From positions 434,001 through 498,000 of the forward strand of contig CAVVUB010000001.1 of the NCBI GenBank assembly GCA_963751335.1: 64,000 nt of DNA, read 5' to 3'. Positions 29,543-38,186 of this stretch are shown here, one piece after another (positions within the stretch are counted from its first letter, which is position 1; the number at the start of each line of letters is the position of its first letter). The stretch comes from Bog-473 sp963751335 (GTDB lineage Bacteria; Actinomycetota; Acidimicrobiia; Acidimicrobiales; RAAP-2). The notes below the pieces were generated by a model, which worked only from the letters and a program-made list of their open reading frames with translations, did no database searches and was not told where the DNA came from. A program made the position numbers and the translations under genes.

Positions 29543-31334
29543 CCAGGAAGCCGCCCGACTGGTGCTCCCACAACCGGCAGTAGACACCGCCGCGCGCCAA
29601 CAGCTGGGCATGGGTGCCCTGCTCGACCGACGCGCCCCTGGTCGAGGACCACGATGCGGTCGAGCCGGGCGATGGTGGCCAGCCGGTGCGCCACCACCAG
29701 GGCCGTGGTCCCGTCCATGAGCCGCCACAGGGCTTCTTGGACGAGCGACTCGGACTCCGAGTCCAACGCCGAGGTGGCCTCGTCGAGCACGAGCACCGAG
29801 GCGCCCTTGGCCATGGCCTGGGCGATGGCCACACGCTGGCGCTGGCCCCCCGACAGCTTGAGCCCGCGCTCGCCGACCACCGTCTGGTAGCCCTCGGGGA
29901 GTCGCTCGACGAACTCGTCCACGTAGGCGGCTTTGCCCACCTCGCGCACGAGCTCCATGTCGACGCCGTCTCGCTGTCCTGGCCGTAACAGATGTTCTCC
30001 GCGATGGTCCGGTGCAGCATCTGGGGCTCCTGGGGGACGTAGGCGATGTGGCGCCGCAGCGAGTGCTGGGTCACCTGCGCGATGTCCTGCCCGTCGATGG
30101 CGATCACTCCCCCGTCGCGGTCGGCGAAGCGCAGCAGCAGCTTGGTCAGCGTCGTCTTGCCCGAACCCGACGGTCCCACCAGGCCGACGTGTTCGCCCGG
30201 CTCAATGGACAGGTCGAGACCGTCGAAGAGGGGCGCGCCGTCGCCGTAGGCAAAGCGAAGGTGGTCGAACTCGACCCGCCCCCTCGGCACCGACGAGCTC
30301 CGGGGCCTGGGGCACATCGACGATGTCGGGCTTGGTGAGGGCGATGCCGGCGAACTTGGCGCAGCGTCCGATGGCCCGCGACATGAGACGGATGAACTCG
30401 AAGGACTCCTCGAGGCTCGTCCCCACGAAGGTGGCGTAGAAGAGGATCAGGTACACCACCCCGGCCGCGGCGACGTGATGGAGCGCCAGGACCACGCCCA
30501 CGGCCACGGCCGCCCAGTTGAAGAAGGCCATGGCCGACTCCATCTGGATGCGGGTGGTCGTGAAAACGCGCCGGGCCCGAAGGTCGGCCCGCATCGAGTC
30601 GCCCACCAGCCGGTCCACGTGCAGCTTCTCGCGGTCCTCGGCGGCCTGAGATCGCACCGTGGTCAGGTTGGCGATGGTGTCGGCCACCACGCCGGTCGCC
30701 CGCGAGTGGGCGTCGGAGAAGCCTTTCTCGGCCGCCACCACCCGGTCCAAGCGCCGGAACGAGGACGAGCGCGAACACGCCCACCAGTGCCGTCATGACC
30801 AGCGGCCACGGGCCAGGCCACGATGCCGAGCACGACGATGGCACCGATGGTCGTGACCGAGATCCGAAGGATCCCCCACACCATGGCGTCGATCAGCTCC
30901 ACGAAGGCCCAGGTCGACGTCTCGAGGGTCGGCGATGACCTCACCCGAGGGCCGGTCGGTGTGCCAGGCGTGGCTCAGTCCGATCAGGTGGTCGTAGCCG
31001 TGGTTGATGGCACGGCCGAAGGAACGCAGCGTGGCGCCCCAGTTCAGCCAGCCACCGATGCGGCCGAAGACCGTGGCCGCCACGAGGGTGCAACGCGTAG
31101 GCGACGATGAGCGGCGTGAAGGACGACAGATCCGAATGGTTGGCGCCCAGATCGGAGATGCCGCCCGAGCAGAGCGGCAAAGATCAATGGCGCGGCCACG
31201 GCGTTGGCCAGCGTGCCGAGCGCGATGGCGCCGCAGCAGCCGGCGAAGGCGGCGCGGTCGGGCCGCATCTGGCTCCAGCAATAGGCCAGGGTGGCTTTGG
31301 TCGATGCGTTCGGAAAGAGGGTGCGATCACCCAT
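29535..31334 (-). CDS. ABC exporter (fused membrane and ATPase domains), heavily frame broken
   Basis: About 600 residues from ATG 31334 (MGDRTLFPNASTKATLAYCW). Six membrane segments are visible across frames (AIALGTLANAVAAPLIFAAL; LRISVTTIGAIVVLGIVAWP; MESAMAFFNWAAVAVGVVLA; VVYLILFYATFVG). The ATPase domain begins GRVEFDHLRFAYGDGAPLFD and has Walker A GLVGPSGSGKTTLTKLLL, Q-loop YVPQEPQMLHRTIAENICYG, signature LSGGQRQRVAIAQAMA, Walker B VLVLDEATSALD and H-loop ALVVAHRLATIARLD. At least eight one-base shifts. Substrate unknown. A 42-codon ORF lies upstream on the same strand; the neighbour may supply its cargo or may be a leader (inference). Confidence 0.88.
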
Positions 31335-31467
31335 GGGGCTCTCCTGGTTGGAGGGTCGTAACTGATGGACATACGGGGCGCACCGCGAGGGTGCGACGGA
31401 AGCAGCGCAGCGGCGGGCCGCGAGGCCGGCGCCGGCGTTCAGCTGAAGTGAGGGTGGCGGGCCGGCG

Positions 31468-31596
31468 TCAGTGGCCCGTGAGGCGAAGGTCGGGCCCGGC
31501 GATGCGGGTCCTCCCTCCTGCGGCAGCACCAGAGACCATCGGCAGGACCGGACCGCGCGCGATCAGCGGCGAACGCTGGCTCATCGGGCTTGCCAT
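31468..31596 (-). CDS. 42-residue ORF coupled to the ruvB reading frame
   Basis: ATG 31596 shares its A with the TGA that closes the ruvB frame as sequenced (TGATG), and GAGGTG stands five bases upstream. The product begins MASPMSQRSPLIARGPVLPM and ends with GGRTRIAGPDLRLTGH, with no membrane segment or Cys. It lies 134 bases upstream of the ABC exporter on the same strand. It could be a leader peptide, a small secreted peptide or chance. I do not recognise it. Confidence 0.35.
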   Translation of the reverse strand: MASPMSQRSPLIARGPVLPMVSGAAAGGRTRIAGPDLRLTGH

Positions 31597-32804
31597 CAGG
31601 TCACCTCGCTTCGTCTCGTGGTGCAACGCCACCACGGTACCCCATGGGAGATCGATCGGTGAACCGCGCTGACCGCGCTGACCGGGTGGCCCCGAGCAGT
31701 CTCTAGAAGAGCGGGGCGGTCGACGGTGACGCTGGGGCGTTGCTGCCCGAGGTGGGCCCAGGCCCGGTCGGTGGGCACCCGGCCCCGGGAGGTGCGCTGG
31801 ATCAGTCCGCTCTGGAGCAGGAAAGGCTCGTAGGCGTCCTCGATGGTGTCGGGTTCCTCGCCGACGCACTGGGCCAGCGTGGTCAGGCCGACCGGTTGGC
31901 CGCCGAAACGCGTGCACAGGGTGACGAGGATGGCCCGGTCCACCTTGTCGAGCCCGAGCCCGTCCACCCCGAAGAGCTCGAGCCCCTCGCTGGCCGTGCG
32001 CCCGTCGATGAACCCGTCCCCGCGCACCTCGGAGAAGTCGCGTACCCGTCGCAGCAGCCGGTTGGCCACCCGGGGCGTACCCCGGGACCGCTCGGAGATC
32101 CGCGTGGCGCCCTCCTCGTCGATGCGCACACGCAGAATCCGGGCCGAGCGTTCCACGATGGCTCGCAGGTCCTCGGGCGCGTAGAGGTCGAGGCGGCCGA
32201 CGAAACCGAAGCGATCACGTAGCGGTCCCGAGACGAGACCGGTCCTCGTGGTCGCGCCGACCAAGGTGAACTTGGGCAACTCCAAGCGGATCGAGCGTGC
32301 CGTGGGCCCCTTGCCGATCAGGATGTCGAGGCGCCCGTCCTCCATGGCGGAATAGAGCATCTCCTCGACCGAACGGTGCAGCCGGTGGATCTCGTCGATG
32401 AACAGGACGTCGCCGTCCTGGAGGTCCGTGAGCAGCGCGGCGAGATCGCCGGCCCGGGTCAGGACGGGACCGGCGGTGATGCGCAAACCGGCCGCCATCT
32501 CGGTGGCCACGATGCTGGCCAGGGAGGTCTTGCCCAATCCTGGCGGGCCGGCGAAGAGGATGTGGTCCACCGCCTGGTGACGCTGGCGGGCCGCCTGCAA
32601 GACGATGCCGAGGTGCTCGACCAGCTGGGCCTGGCCGACGAACTCCTCGAGCGAGCGCGGGCGCAGGCCGACCTCCTCGATCTCCTCCTCGCGGTCCGAA
32701 GAGGTCGGGTCGATGACGCGCCGGTCGACCACATCGCCGTCGTCGGTGCCCTCGGGCGCCTCGTCGTCGGTGGCCAGCACCTCCCGGCGCGCCCGCGGGC
32801 TCAC
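31596..32804 (-). CDS. ruvB: Holliday junction branch migration helicase RuvB
   Basis: GTG 32804 overlaps the ruvA stop. Reads EVGLRPRSLEEFVGQAQLVE, Walker A LFAGPPGLGKTSLASIVA, Walker B LFIDEIHRLHRSVEEMLYSA, sensor 1 LVGATTRTGLVSGPLRDRFG, the arginine finger region, and the winged helix ending GRVPTDRAWAHLGQQRP. RuvB usually stops close to this point. As sequenced the frame continues ~35 residues to 31596, through a 9-base tandem repeat (31663-31689). A one-base correction near 31715 would instead end it as STAPLF at 31703. Otherwise free of frame errors. Part of ruvC-ruvA-ruvB. Confidence 0.94.
   Translation of the reverse strand: MSPRARREVLATDDEAPEGTDDGDVVDRRVIDPTSSDREEEIEEVGLRPRSLEEFVGQAQLVEHLGIVLQAARQRHQAVDHILFAGPPGLGKTSLASIVATEMAAGLRITAGPVLTRAGDLAALLTDLQDGDVLFIDEIHRLHRSVEEMLYSAMEDGRLDILIGKGPTARSIRLELPKFTLVGATTRTGLVSGPLRDRFGFVGRLDLYAPEDLRAIVERSARILRVRIDEEGATRISERSRGTPRVANRLLRRVRDFSEVRGDGFIDGRTASEGLELFGVDGLGLDKVDRAILVTLCTRFGGQPVGLTTLAQCVGEEPDTIEDAYEPFLLQSGLIQRTSRGRVPTDRAWAHLGQQRPSVTVDRPALLETARGHPVSAVSAVHRSISHGVPWWRCTTRRSEVT
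31663..31689. repeat. 9-bp tandem repeat inside the ruvB C-terminal extension
   Basis: ACCGCGCTG occurs twice in a row, followed by ACCGGGTGG, within the part of the ruvB frame that lies beyond the normal end of the protein. Its presence suggests that this tail derives from non-coding DNA. Confidence 0.6.
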
Positions 32805-33425
32805 CGGCTGGCCAGCTCGCGCAGGGCCAGCCGAAGCATCTCTTCCACGCCCACATCGTCGCGCAGCCCGTCGAGAGCACCACGGATCTCGTCGGGGGCG
32901 TAGCCGAGCTCGTTCAGTGCGGCGCGGGCCTCCGAGCGCGCCGTGCGCGACGCCGGGCGCGCCGCGTCGGTGCCGTTCGAGACGACGCCCGTCGTGGCCG
33001 AACGAGAGGTCCGGCAGCTCGAGCCGGCTCTTCAACTCGATGAGCAGCCGCGCCGCCGTCTTGCGGCCGACGCCGGGAACGGTGCACAGCGTCTCGATGT
33101 CGTCCTCGAGGATGGCGGTCGACAGGGCGGCCGGCGAGAGCAGGGCCATGATGGCGAGGGCCAGCGCCGGTCCGACCCCGTGCGAACCGACCAGCACCTC
33201 GAAACACCGGCGCTCGTCGTCGTGCGCGAAGCCGTAGAGCACGATGGCGTCCTCGCGCACGTGGGTGTGCACGTAGATCGTCTGGTCCACCTTGGGGCCC
33301 GCGGTGACCAGCATGGCCGCCGTTGCCGGGGTCACGGTGACCCGATAGCCCACCCCGCCCACATCGACGATGACTTCGCCCTCTCCCGTCCGCAGGACGG
33401 CCGGTCCGCGCAACAACCCGATCAC
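32801..33425 (-). CDS. ruvA: Holliday junction DNA-binding subunit RuvA
   Basis: GTG 33425 overlaps the ruvC stop. Domain I OB fold: IGLLRGPAVLRTGEGEVIVD, VGGVGYRVTVTPAT, VREDAIVLYGFAHDDERRCF. Domain II helix-hairpin-helix: LVGSHGVGPALALAIMALLS and LCTVPGVGRKTAARLLIELK. Domain III reads ARAALNELGYAPDEIRGALD and ends EEMLRLALRELASR after removal of one extra G near 33000. RuvA tetramers hold the junction for RuvB and RuvC. About 208 residues, normal for the family. Confidence 0.94.
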
Positions 33426-33949
33426 CTCACGCTCCTTTCCTCGACCGACAACGCGGCGTCGACAGCCCGGCGCAGGGGGACGGTGGTCAGGTGGCACACG
33501 GCCAGCGCCAGGGCGTCCGCCACGTCGGGCGGACCGCTCAGGGCGCCGAGTCCGAGCACCTTGGCCACCATGCGCTGCACCTGCTCCTTCGTCGCCGCGC
33601 CGTAGCCGACCAGACCCTGCTTCACCTCGTTCGAGGTGTACTGGGCCACCTCGCAGCCACCCGCGGCCGCCACCACCAGGGCCAGCCCGCTGGCCTGGCC
33701 GACAGACATGGCCGTCTTGGCGTTCACCTGGAAGAACACGCGCTCGACCACCACGACGTCTGGTTCGTAATCGGTCACCAGGCTGGTCAGCTCGTTGTAC
33801 AGGGTCAGCAGGCGCTCGGCCAACGCCCCGGCAGGATCGGTCTCGAGCACCCCGGCCGCCTTGGCCACCAAGGCACCGTTCTCCTCGGCGCGGCCGACCA
33901 ATCCATAACCACAGCGCGACAGACCAGGGTCAATGCCCAATACGAACAT
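33422..33949 (-). CDS. ruvC: crossover junction endodeoxyribonuclease RuvC
   Basis: Intact, 175 residues from ATG 33949. The four acidic catalytic residues are all visible: Asp in VLGIDPGLSRCGYG, Glu in DVVVVERVFFQVN, and two Asp in GPPDVADALALAVCH. Also NEVKQGLVGYGAATKEQV, the DNA-binding loop. RuvC cuts Holliday junctions bound by RuvAB. About 70 bases below yebC. Confidence 0.96.
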   Translation of the reverse strand: MFVLGIDPGLSRCGYGLVGRAEENGALVAKAAGVLETDPAGALAERLLTLYNELTSLVTDYEPDVVVVERVFFQVNAKTAMSVGQASGLALVVAAAGGCEVAQYTSNEVKQGLVGYGAATKEQVQRMVAKVLGLGALSGPPDVADALALAVCHLTTVPLRRAVDAALSVEERSVR

Positions 33950-34017
33950 CTGTTCGCAGGATAGCCGGGGGTACCGACGAGAAGGTGGACCCGGCCCGGT
34001 GGCCGAGGTCGCCCGGT

Positions 34018-34767
34018 TCAGCCCTCGAAGGAGGCGATGACCTCGTCGGGGATGTCGGCGTTGGAGTGGACGGCCTGCACGTCGTCGTGATCGTCGATGG
34101 CTTCGAGCAGGCGCAGCACCTTCTTGGCCTCGGGTTCGTCAGCGACCGGAACCAGCGTGGTGGGCTCGAGCGAGAGGTCCACCGACTCGGGGGCGATGCC
34201 GGCGCCGTCGAGCGCCAGGCGCACCGATTCGAGGTCACCCGGCGCGCTGGTGACGACCCAGGCCGCACCGTTGCTCGAAAGATCCTCGGCGCCACCCTCC
34301 ATGGCGACCTCCATGACCTTGTCCTCGTCATTGTCGAGACCGACCGTCACGATGCCCTTGCGCTCGAACTGCCAGCCCACCGCGCCCGGTTCGGCCATGC
34401 TCCCGCCGTTGCGGGAGAAGAGGTTGCGCATCTCGGCGCCGGTGCGGTTGCGATTGTCGCTCAGGGTCTCCACCATGATGGCCACGCCACCGGGGCCGTA
34501 TCCCTCGTAGTTGATGGACTCGTAGCGCACGCCTTCGAGGTCCCCGGTCCCCCGCTTGATCGCCTTCTCGATGGTGTCGATGGGAACCGAAGCGGCGCGG
34601 GCCTTCTGGAACGCCGTGCGCAGGCCCGCGTTGGCGTCGAGATCTCCCCCGCCGTCGCGCGCCGCCACCTCGATGGCGCGAATGCACTTGGCAAACACCT
34701 TGGCCCGGGCCTTGTCCTGGGCGCCCTTGCGGTACTTGGTGGTCGCCCACTTCGAGTGACCCGACAT
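34018..34767 (-). CDS. yebC: YebC/PmpR-family protein
   Basis: Intact, 249 residues. ATG 34767 begins the invariant SGHSKWATTKYRKGAQDKAR; an upstream in-frame start near 34914 would add an atypical leader and is not used. Other landmarks: AFQKARAASVPIDTIEKAIK, YESINYEGYGPGGVAIMVE, TLSDNRNRTGAEMRNLFSRN, GGSMAEPGAVGWQFERKG, DDHDDVQAVHSNADIPDEV. The family includes transcriptional regulators, and some members are reported to assist translation of proline-rich stretches. Position before ruvC is conserved in actinobacteria. Confidence 0.95.
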   Translation of the reverse strand: MSGHSKWATTKYRKGAQDKARAKVFAKCIRAIEVAARDGGGDLDANAGLRTAFQKARAASVPIDTIEKAIKRGTGDLEGVRYESINYEGYGPGGVAIMVETLSDNRNRTGAEMRNLFSRNGGSMAEPGAVGWQFERKGIVTVGLDNDEDKVMEVAMEGGAEDLSSNGAAWVVTSAPGDLESVRLALDGAGIAPESVDLSLEPTTLVPVADEPEAKKVLRLLEAIDDHDDVQAVHSNADIPDEVIASFEG

Positions 34768-34990
34768 AGCTCCTGCCTCGTTCCTTCCCCAGCCGATGGG
34801 AGTGGCCGGCAGGCCTCCTGCCTGGGCTTCGGCCGCGCTCGGCGGACCCCCGAGTGTATCCGGGGGCGCGCCGGACCAAGGCCTGAGCTCGTCGCCGGCC
34901 GAGCCCGCCGCCATGACGGGCCCTCAGGCGGGAATCTCGCCGCCGGGGCGGGGGCGAGATTCTCGGTGCGTTGCCCGTCCGCGCCGTGAC

Positions 34991-35638
34991 TCACGCGGGC
35001 GCGACAGAGTCCTTGGTGGTCAAGGCGGCCAGTGGGAGGGCGTTGGTGAGGGTGAAGGGCACGCTGACGACCCCACCCACCACGAGGCGGTAGCGACCGG
35101 GCGGTGCCGGGGTCGGGATCCGAGCCGGACGGAGACCTCCCTCGACTCGGTCCCACGTCCCGGTCATGCGCACGGTCGCATGGCCGAAGAGAGGGGGTCC
35201 GAGGAGCAAGGGGCAAGAAATGCCGCCGGTGTTGGGGAACACGCGCTCGCCGCGAGCATTCGTGACCCCGAGGGGTAACGAGCCACAGGGTCCGAGCACG
35301 AACGACAGCGACCCACGCAGGGAGGGGCTGGGCAGGGCCGGGCTGCGCGGGCCGGGCTGGAGGCCGGACTGCGCTGCGCCGAGGCACTCCCTGGCGCTGA
35401 GGTTGTGCAGGCGCACCGTGTACCGAACGTCCTGACCGAGCCCGAAGGCGCGGGCGGGGACCGTCACGGTGAGTTCGACGGACCTGGCGGGACAACCCTG
35501 GTACGAGACGTGACCCGACCGGCTGAGACTCATCGGGGTTTGGCGCGACGCACCACCGGCGAGGCTGCGGGTCGGGGCGACAGCGAGCGCGCCGACGCTC
35601 AACACGACGGCGCCGACAACGACACGCAAGACCCTCAC
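34991..35638 (-). CDS. secreted protein of unknown function
   Basis: Intact, 215 residues from GTG 35638. A clear signal peptide (MRVLRVVVGAVVLSVGALAV APTRSLAGG) is followed by a beta-rich region: SVELTVTVPARAFGLGQDVR, YTVRLHNLSARECLG, a Pro/Ser-rich linker, SLSFVLGPCGSLPLGVTN, GHATVRMTGTWDR and GRYRLVVGGVVSVPFTLTN. The pattern suggests one or two Ig-like beta-sandwich domains with paired Cys. No enzymatic motif. I do not recognise the family. It stands between purU and yebC, a position not occupied by such a gene in the usual order. Confidence 0.7.
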   Translation of the reverse strand: MRVLRVVVGAVVLSVGALAVAPTRSLAGGASRQTPMSLSRSGHVSYQGCPARSVELTVTVPARAFGLGQDVRYTVRLHNLSARECLGAAQSGLQPGPRSPALPSPSLRGSLSFVLGPCGSLPLGVTNARGERVFPNTGGISCPLLLGPPLFGHATVRMTGTWDRVEGGLRPARIPTPAPPGRYRLVVGGVVSVPFTLTNALPLAALTTKDSVAPA

Positions 35639-35707
35639 GGAGAAAGAGACGCTATGTCCCCCCGATCGGTTCGCGACGTCGGGTCAGCGCAGGGCGGATG
35701 GCTCGCC

Positions 35708-35761
35708 GGTGACGGGTGGGCGGTGACAGGTGGGGGTAACGGGTGGGCGGTGACGGGGGTC
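35708..35761. repeat. four tandem ~14-bp G-rich units
   Basis: Units GGTGACGGGTGGGC, GGTGACAGGTGGGG, GTAACGGGTGGGC and GGTGACGGGGGTC lie in the 154-base gap between the secreted-protein gene and purU. Guanine runs of 3-5 on the plus strand could form unusual structure. Confidence 0.75.
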
Positions 35762-35792
35762 TGAGCAGCGCCCCCGGCCCGGCGGAGGGTAC

Positions 35793-36663
35793 TCAGGTGA
35801 AGACGACGGTCTTGTTCCCGTTGAGCAGCACCCGGTCCTGGAGGTGCCAGCGCACGCCGCGGGCCAGCACCGTGCGCTCGATGTCGCGCCCGACGCGGCG
35901 CAGCTCAGTGGGCGAGTCGGCGTGGTCGATGCGCCGGGTGTCCTGCTCGATGATCGGTCCCTCGTCGAGGTCCTCCGTCACGTAGTGACAGGTGGCGCCG
36001 ATGAGCTTGACCCCGCGGTCGAACGCCTGCTGGTACGGGCGGGCCCCGGCGAACGAGGGCAGGAACGAATGGTGGATGTTGATGATGCCGCCCGGGCGCG
36101 CCGCGCACATGGCCGGCGGGATGATCTGCATGTAGCGGGCCAGGACGACGACGTCGGTGCCGCTCCTCGTCGACGATGCGGGACAGCTCGTCGAACGCCG
36201 CTTCTTTGGCAGCCGGCTCCGTCCCCACCGGCACCCATCGGAACGGGATGCCGTACCACTCCACCAACTCACGCAGATCCTCGTGGTTGGCGATGACGGA
36301 CGGGATGTCGCATTCGAGCTCTCCGGACCGCCAGCGGTAGAGCAGGTCGGCCACGCAGTGGTCCTCCTTGCTGGCGAACAGCACGACCCGCTTGGGCACG
36401 TCGGTGTCGCTCAGCTTCCACTCCATGGCGAATTCGGTTGCCGTCGGCCCGAACGCCGCCCGCAGCTCGTCGGGGCCGATCCCGCTCGGCAGACTGTCGG
36501 CTGCGATCTCGATGCGCAGGAAGAACATCCCCGTGGCCAGGTCGCCATGCTGGGCCGCCTCGAGCACGGAACCGCCGAGCCGGGCCAGCAGGCCGGTGAC
36601 CGCGGCCACGATGCCCACCCGGTCCGGGCAGATGACCGTGAGGACGTAGCGGCGCATACCCAT
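35793..36663 (-). CDS. purU: formyltetrahydrofolate deformylase PurU, one frame break
   Basis: Hydrolyses 10-formyl-THF to formate and THF. An N-terminal ACT domain (RYVLTVICPDRVGIVAAVTG; SVLEAAQHGDLATGMFF) precedes the formyltransferase domain: KRVVLFASKEDHCVADLLYR, SVIANHEDLRELVEWYGIPF, then YMQIIPPAMCAARPGGIINI, HHSFLPSFAGARPYQQAFDR, and GATCHYVTEDLDEGPIIEQD with the His and Asp used in catalysis. A single extra base near 36160 (CGGCACC for CGCACC) breaks it. Start ATG 36663 chosen over the TTG four codons upstream; ATG 36657 also possible. About 290 residues. Confidence 0.94.
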
Positions 36664-36671
36664 CGCTCGGC

Positions 36672-37256
36672 TCAAGCCTCGGCAGACCGCACATTTGTGC
36701 GAAGAGCCGATGGATACGGCGGTCCGGCGTCAGTTCGGGGTGGAAGACCGAGGCCAGGACCGTGCCCTGGCGCACCAGGACAGGCGCACCCTCGTGCTAC
36801 GGCCAGCACCTCGACCTCCGGCCCGGTCGAAACCACCAGGGGCGCCCGGATGAACACGGCCGGCAGGGCAGGACCCTCGCCCGAACCCAGCACCAGGTCG
36901 GTCTCGAAGGACTGGAACTGGCGGCCATAGCCGTTGCGCCGGACGACGGCGTCGAGGACACCGAAGGTCCGCTGATCGGGCCGCCCGTCGAGGATTTCGT
37001 CGGCCACCAGCACCAGGCCGGCGCAGGTCCCCAGCACGGGCAGCGCGGCCTCGGCCAAGCGTTCGGCCAGCGCGTCGAAGAGGCCCGGTCGACTCGAGCA
37101 GCATGGAGAGCGTCGTCGATTCGCCGCCCGGCAGAATCAGGCCGTCCACCCCTTCCAGGTCGACCGGCCGCTTGACAGGCGGGCCTCCGCCCCCACGTCG
37201 GCGAGCGCCCGCACGTGCTCGCGCACGTCACCCTGGAGATCGAGGACACCGATCAC
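36672..37256 (-). CDS. pdxT: glutaminase subunit of PLP synthase PdxT, frame broken
   Basis: Supplies ammonia to PdxS. GTG 37256 opens VIGVLDLQGDVREHVRALAD. Then LEGVDGLILPGGESTTLSML, PVLGTCAGLVLVADEILDG with the nucleophile Cys, GVLDAVVRRNGYGRQFQSFE, FIRAPLVVSTG and TVLASVFHPELTPDRRIHRL with the His-Glu pair. Shifts near 37165, 37085 and 36795. The exact end is uncertain; the TGA at 36672 is the likeliest, nine bases before purU. It follows pdxS by 44 bases. Confidence 0.93.
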
Positions 37257-37300
37257 GACCCGCGGCTCCGGGTCTTGTCGGCGGTGCGCCTGGGTGCCCG

Positions 37301-38176
37301 CTACCACCCCCGGTCGGCGAGATGCTCGCCGTACTGTGATGCCTCGAGCCCGCGCATCGCCTCGCCCAGGCCGCGCGAGACCTTGGCCACGTGCTCGGCA
37401 TCCTCGAAGTGCGCCGTCGCCTCGACGACGGCCGACGCCATGCGCGCCGGGTCCGACGACTTGAAGATGCCCGAACCCACGAACACGGCCTCTGCCCCGA
37501 GCTGCATGACCAGCGCGGCGTCGGCCGGGGTGGCGATACCGCCGGCACAGAACAAGGGCACGGGCAGTTTGCCCGTCGACGCGATCTCTTGCACCAGTTG
37601 CACCGGAGCCTGCAGCTCCTTGGCCCAGCCGTAGAGCTCGGCGGAATCGGCCTGGGTGATGGCGCGGAGGTCACCCAGAATCGAACGCAGGTGGCGCACG
37701 GCTTCCACGATGTTGCCGGTGCCGGCCTCGCCCTTGGAGCGGATCATGGCCGCGCCCTCGCTGATGCGGCGCAGCGCCTCGCCCAGGTTGGTGGCCCCGC
37801 AGACGAACGGCACGGTGAACGTCCACTTGTCGATGTGGTGCGCCTCGTCGGCCGGCGTGAGCACTTCGGACTCGTCGACGAAGTCGACGCCGAGCGACTG
37901 CAGCACCTGGGCCTCGGCGAAGTGCCCGATACGAGCCTTGGCCATCACCGGGATGGTCACGGCGTCGATGATTCCCTCGATCAGCGCGGGGTCGCTCATG
38001 CGGGCGACGCCACCGTCGCGTCGGATATCCGCCGGGACCCGCTCGAGGGCCATGACCGACACCGCCCCGGCGTCCTCGGCGATCTTCGCCTGCTCCGCGG
38101 TGACGACGTCCATGATGACGCCGCCGCGGAGCATGTCCGCCAGCCCCCGCTTCACGGTGAAGGTTCCGGTCGTCAT
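37301..38176 (-). CDS. pdxS: pyridoxal 5'-phosphate synthase subunit PdxS
   Basis: Intact, 291 residues from ATG 38176. It builds PLP from ribose 5-phosphate, glyceraldehyde 3-phosphate and ammonia. Landmarks: RGLADMLRGGVIMDVVTAEQ, AVSVMALERVPADIRRDGGV, the catalytic Lys in IPVMAKARIGHFAEA, the second Lys in MIRSKGEAGTGNIVEAVRH, and VPLFCAGGIATPADAALVMQ, GAEAVFVGSGIFKS. It starts just below the M48 peptidase gene (10-base gap). Confidence 0.97.
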   Translation of the reverse strand: MTTGTFTVKRGLADMLRGGVIMDVVTAEQAKIAEDAGAVSVMALERVPADIRRDGGVARMSDPALIEGIIDAVTIPVMAKARIGHFAEAQVLQSLGVDFVDESEVLTPADEAHHIDKWTFTVPFVCGATNLGEALRRISEGAAMIRSKGEAGTGNIVEAVRHLRSILGDLRAITQADSAELYGWAKELQAPVQLVQEIASTGKLPVPLFCAGGIATPADAALVMQLGAEAVFVGSGIFKSSDPARMASAVVEATAHFEDAEHVAKVSRGLGEAMRGLEASQYGEHLADRGW

Positions 38177-38186
38177 GTGGCCCAGT

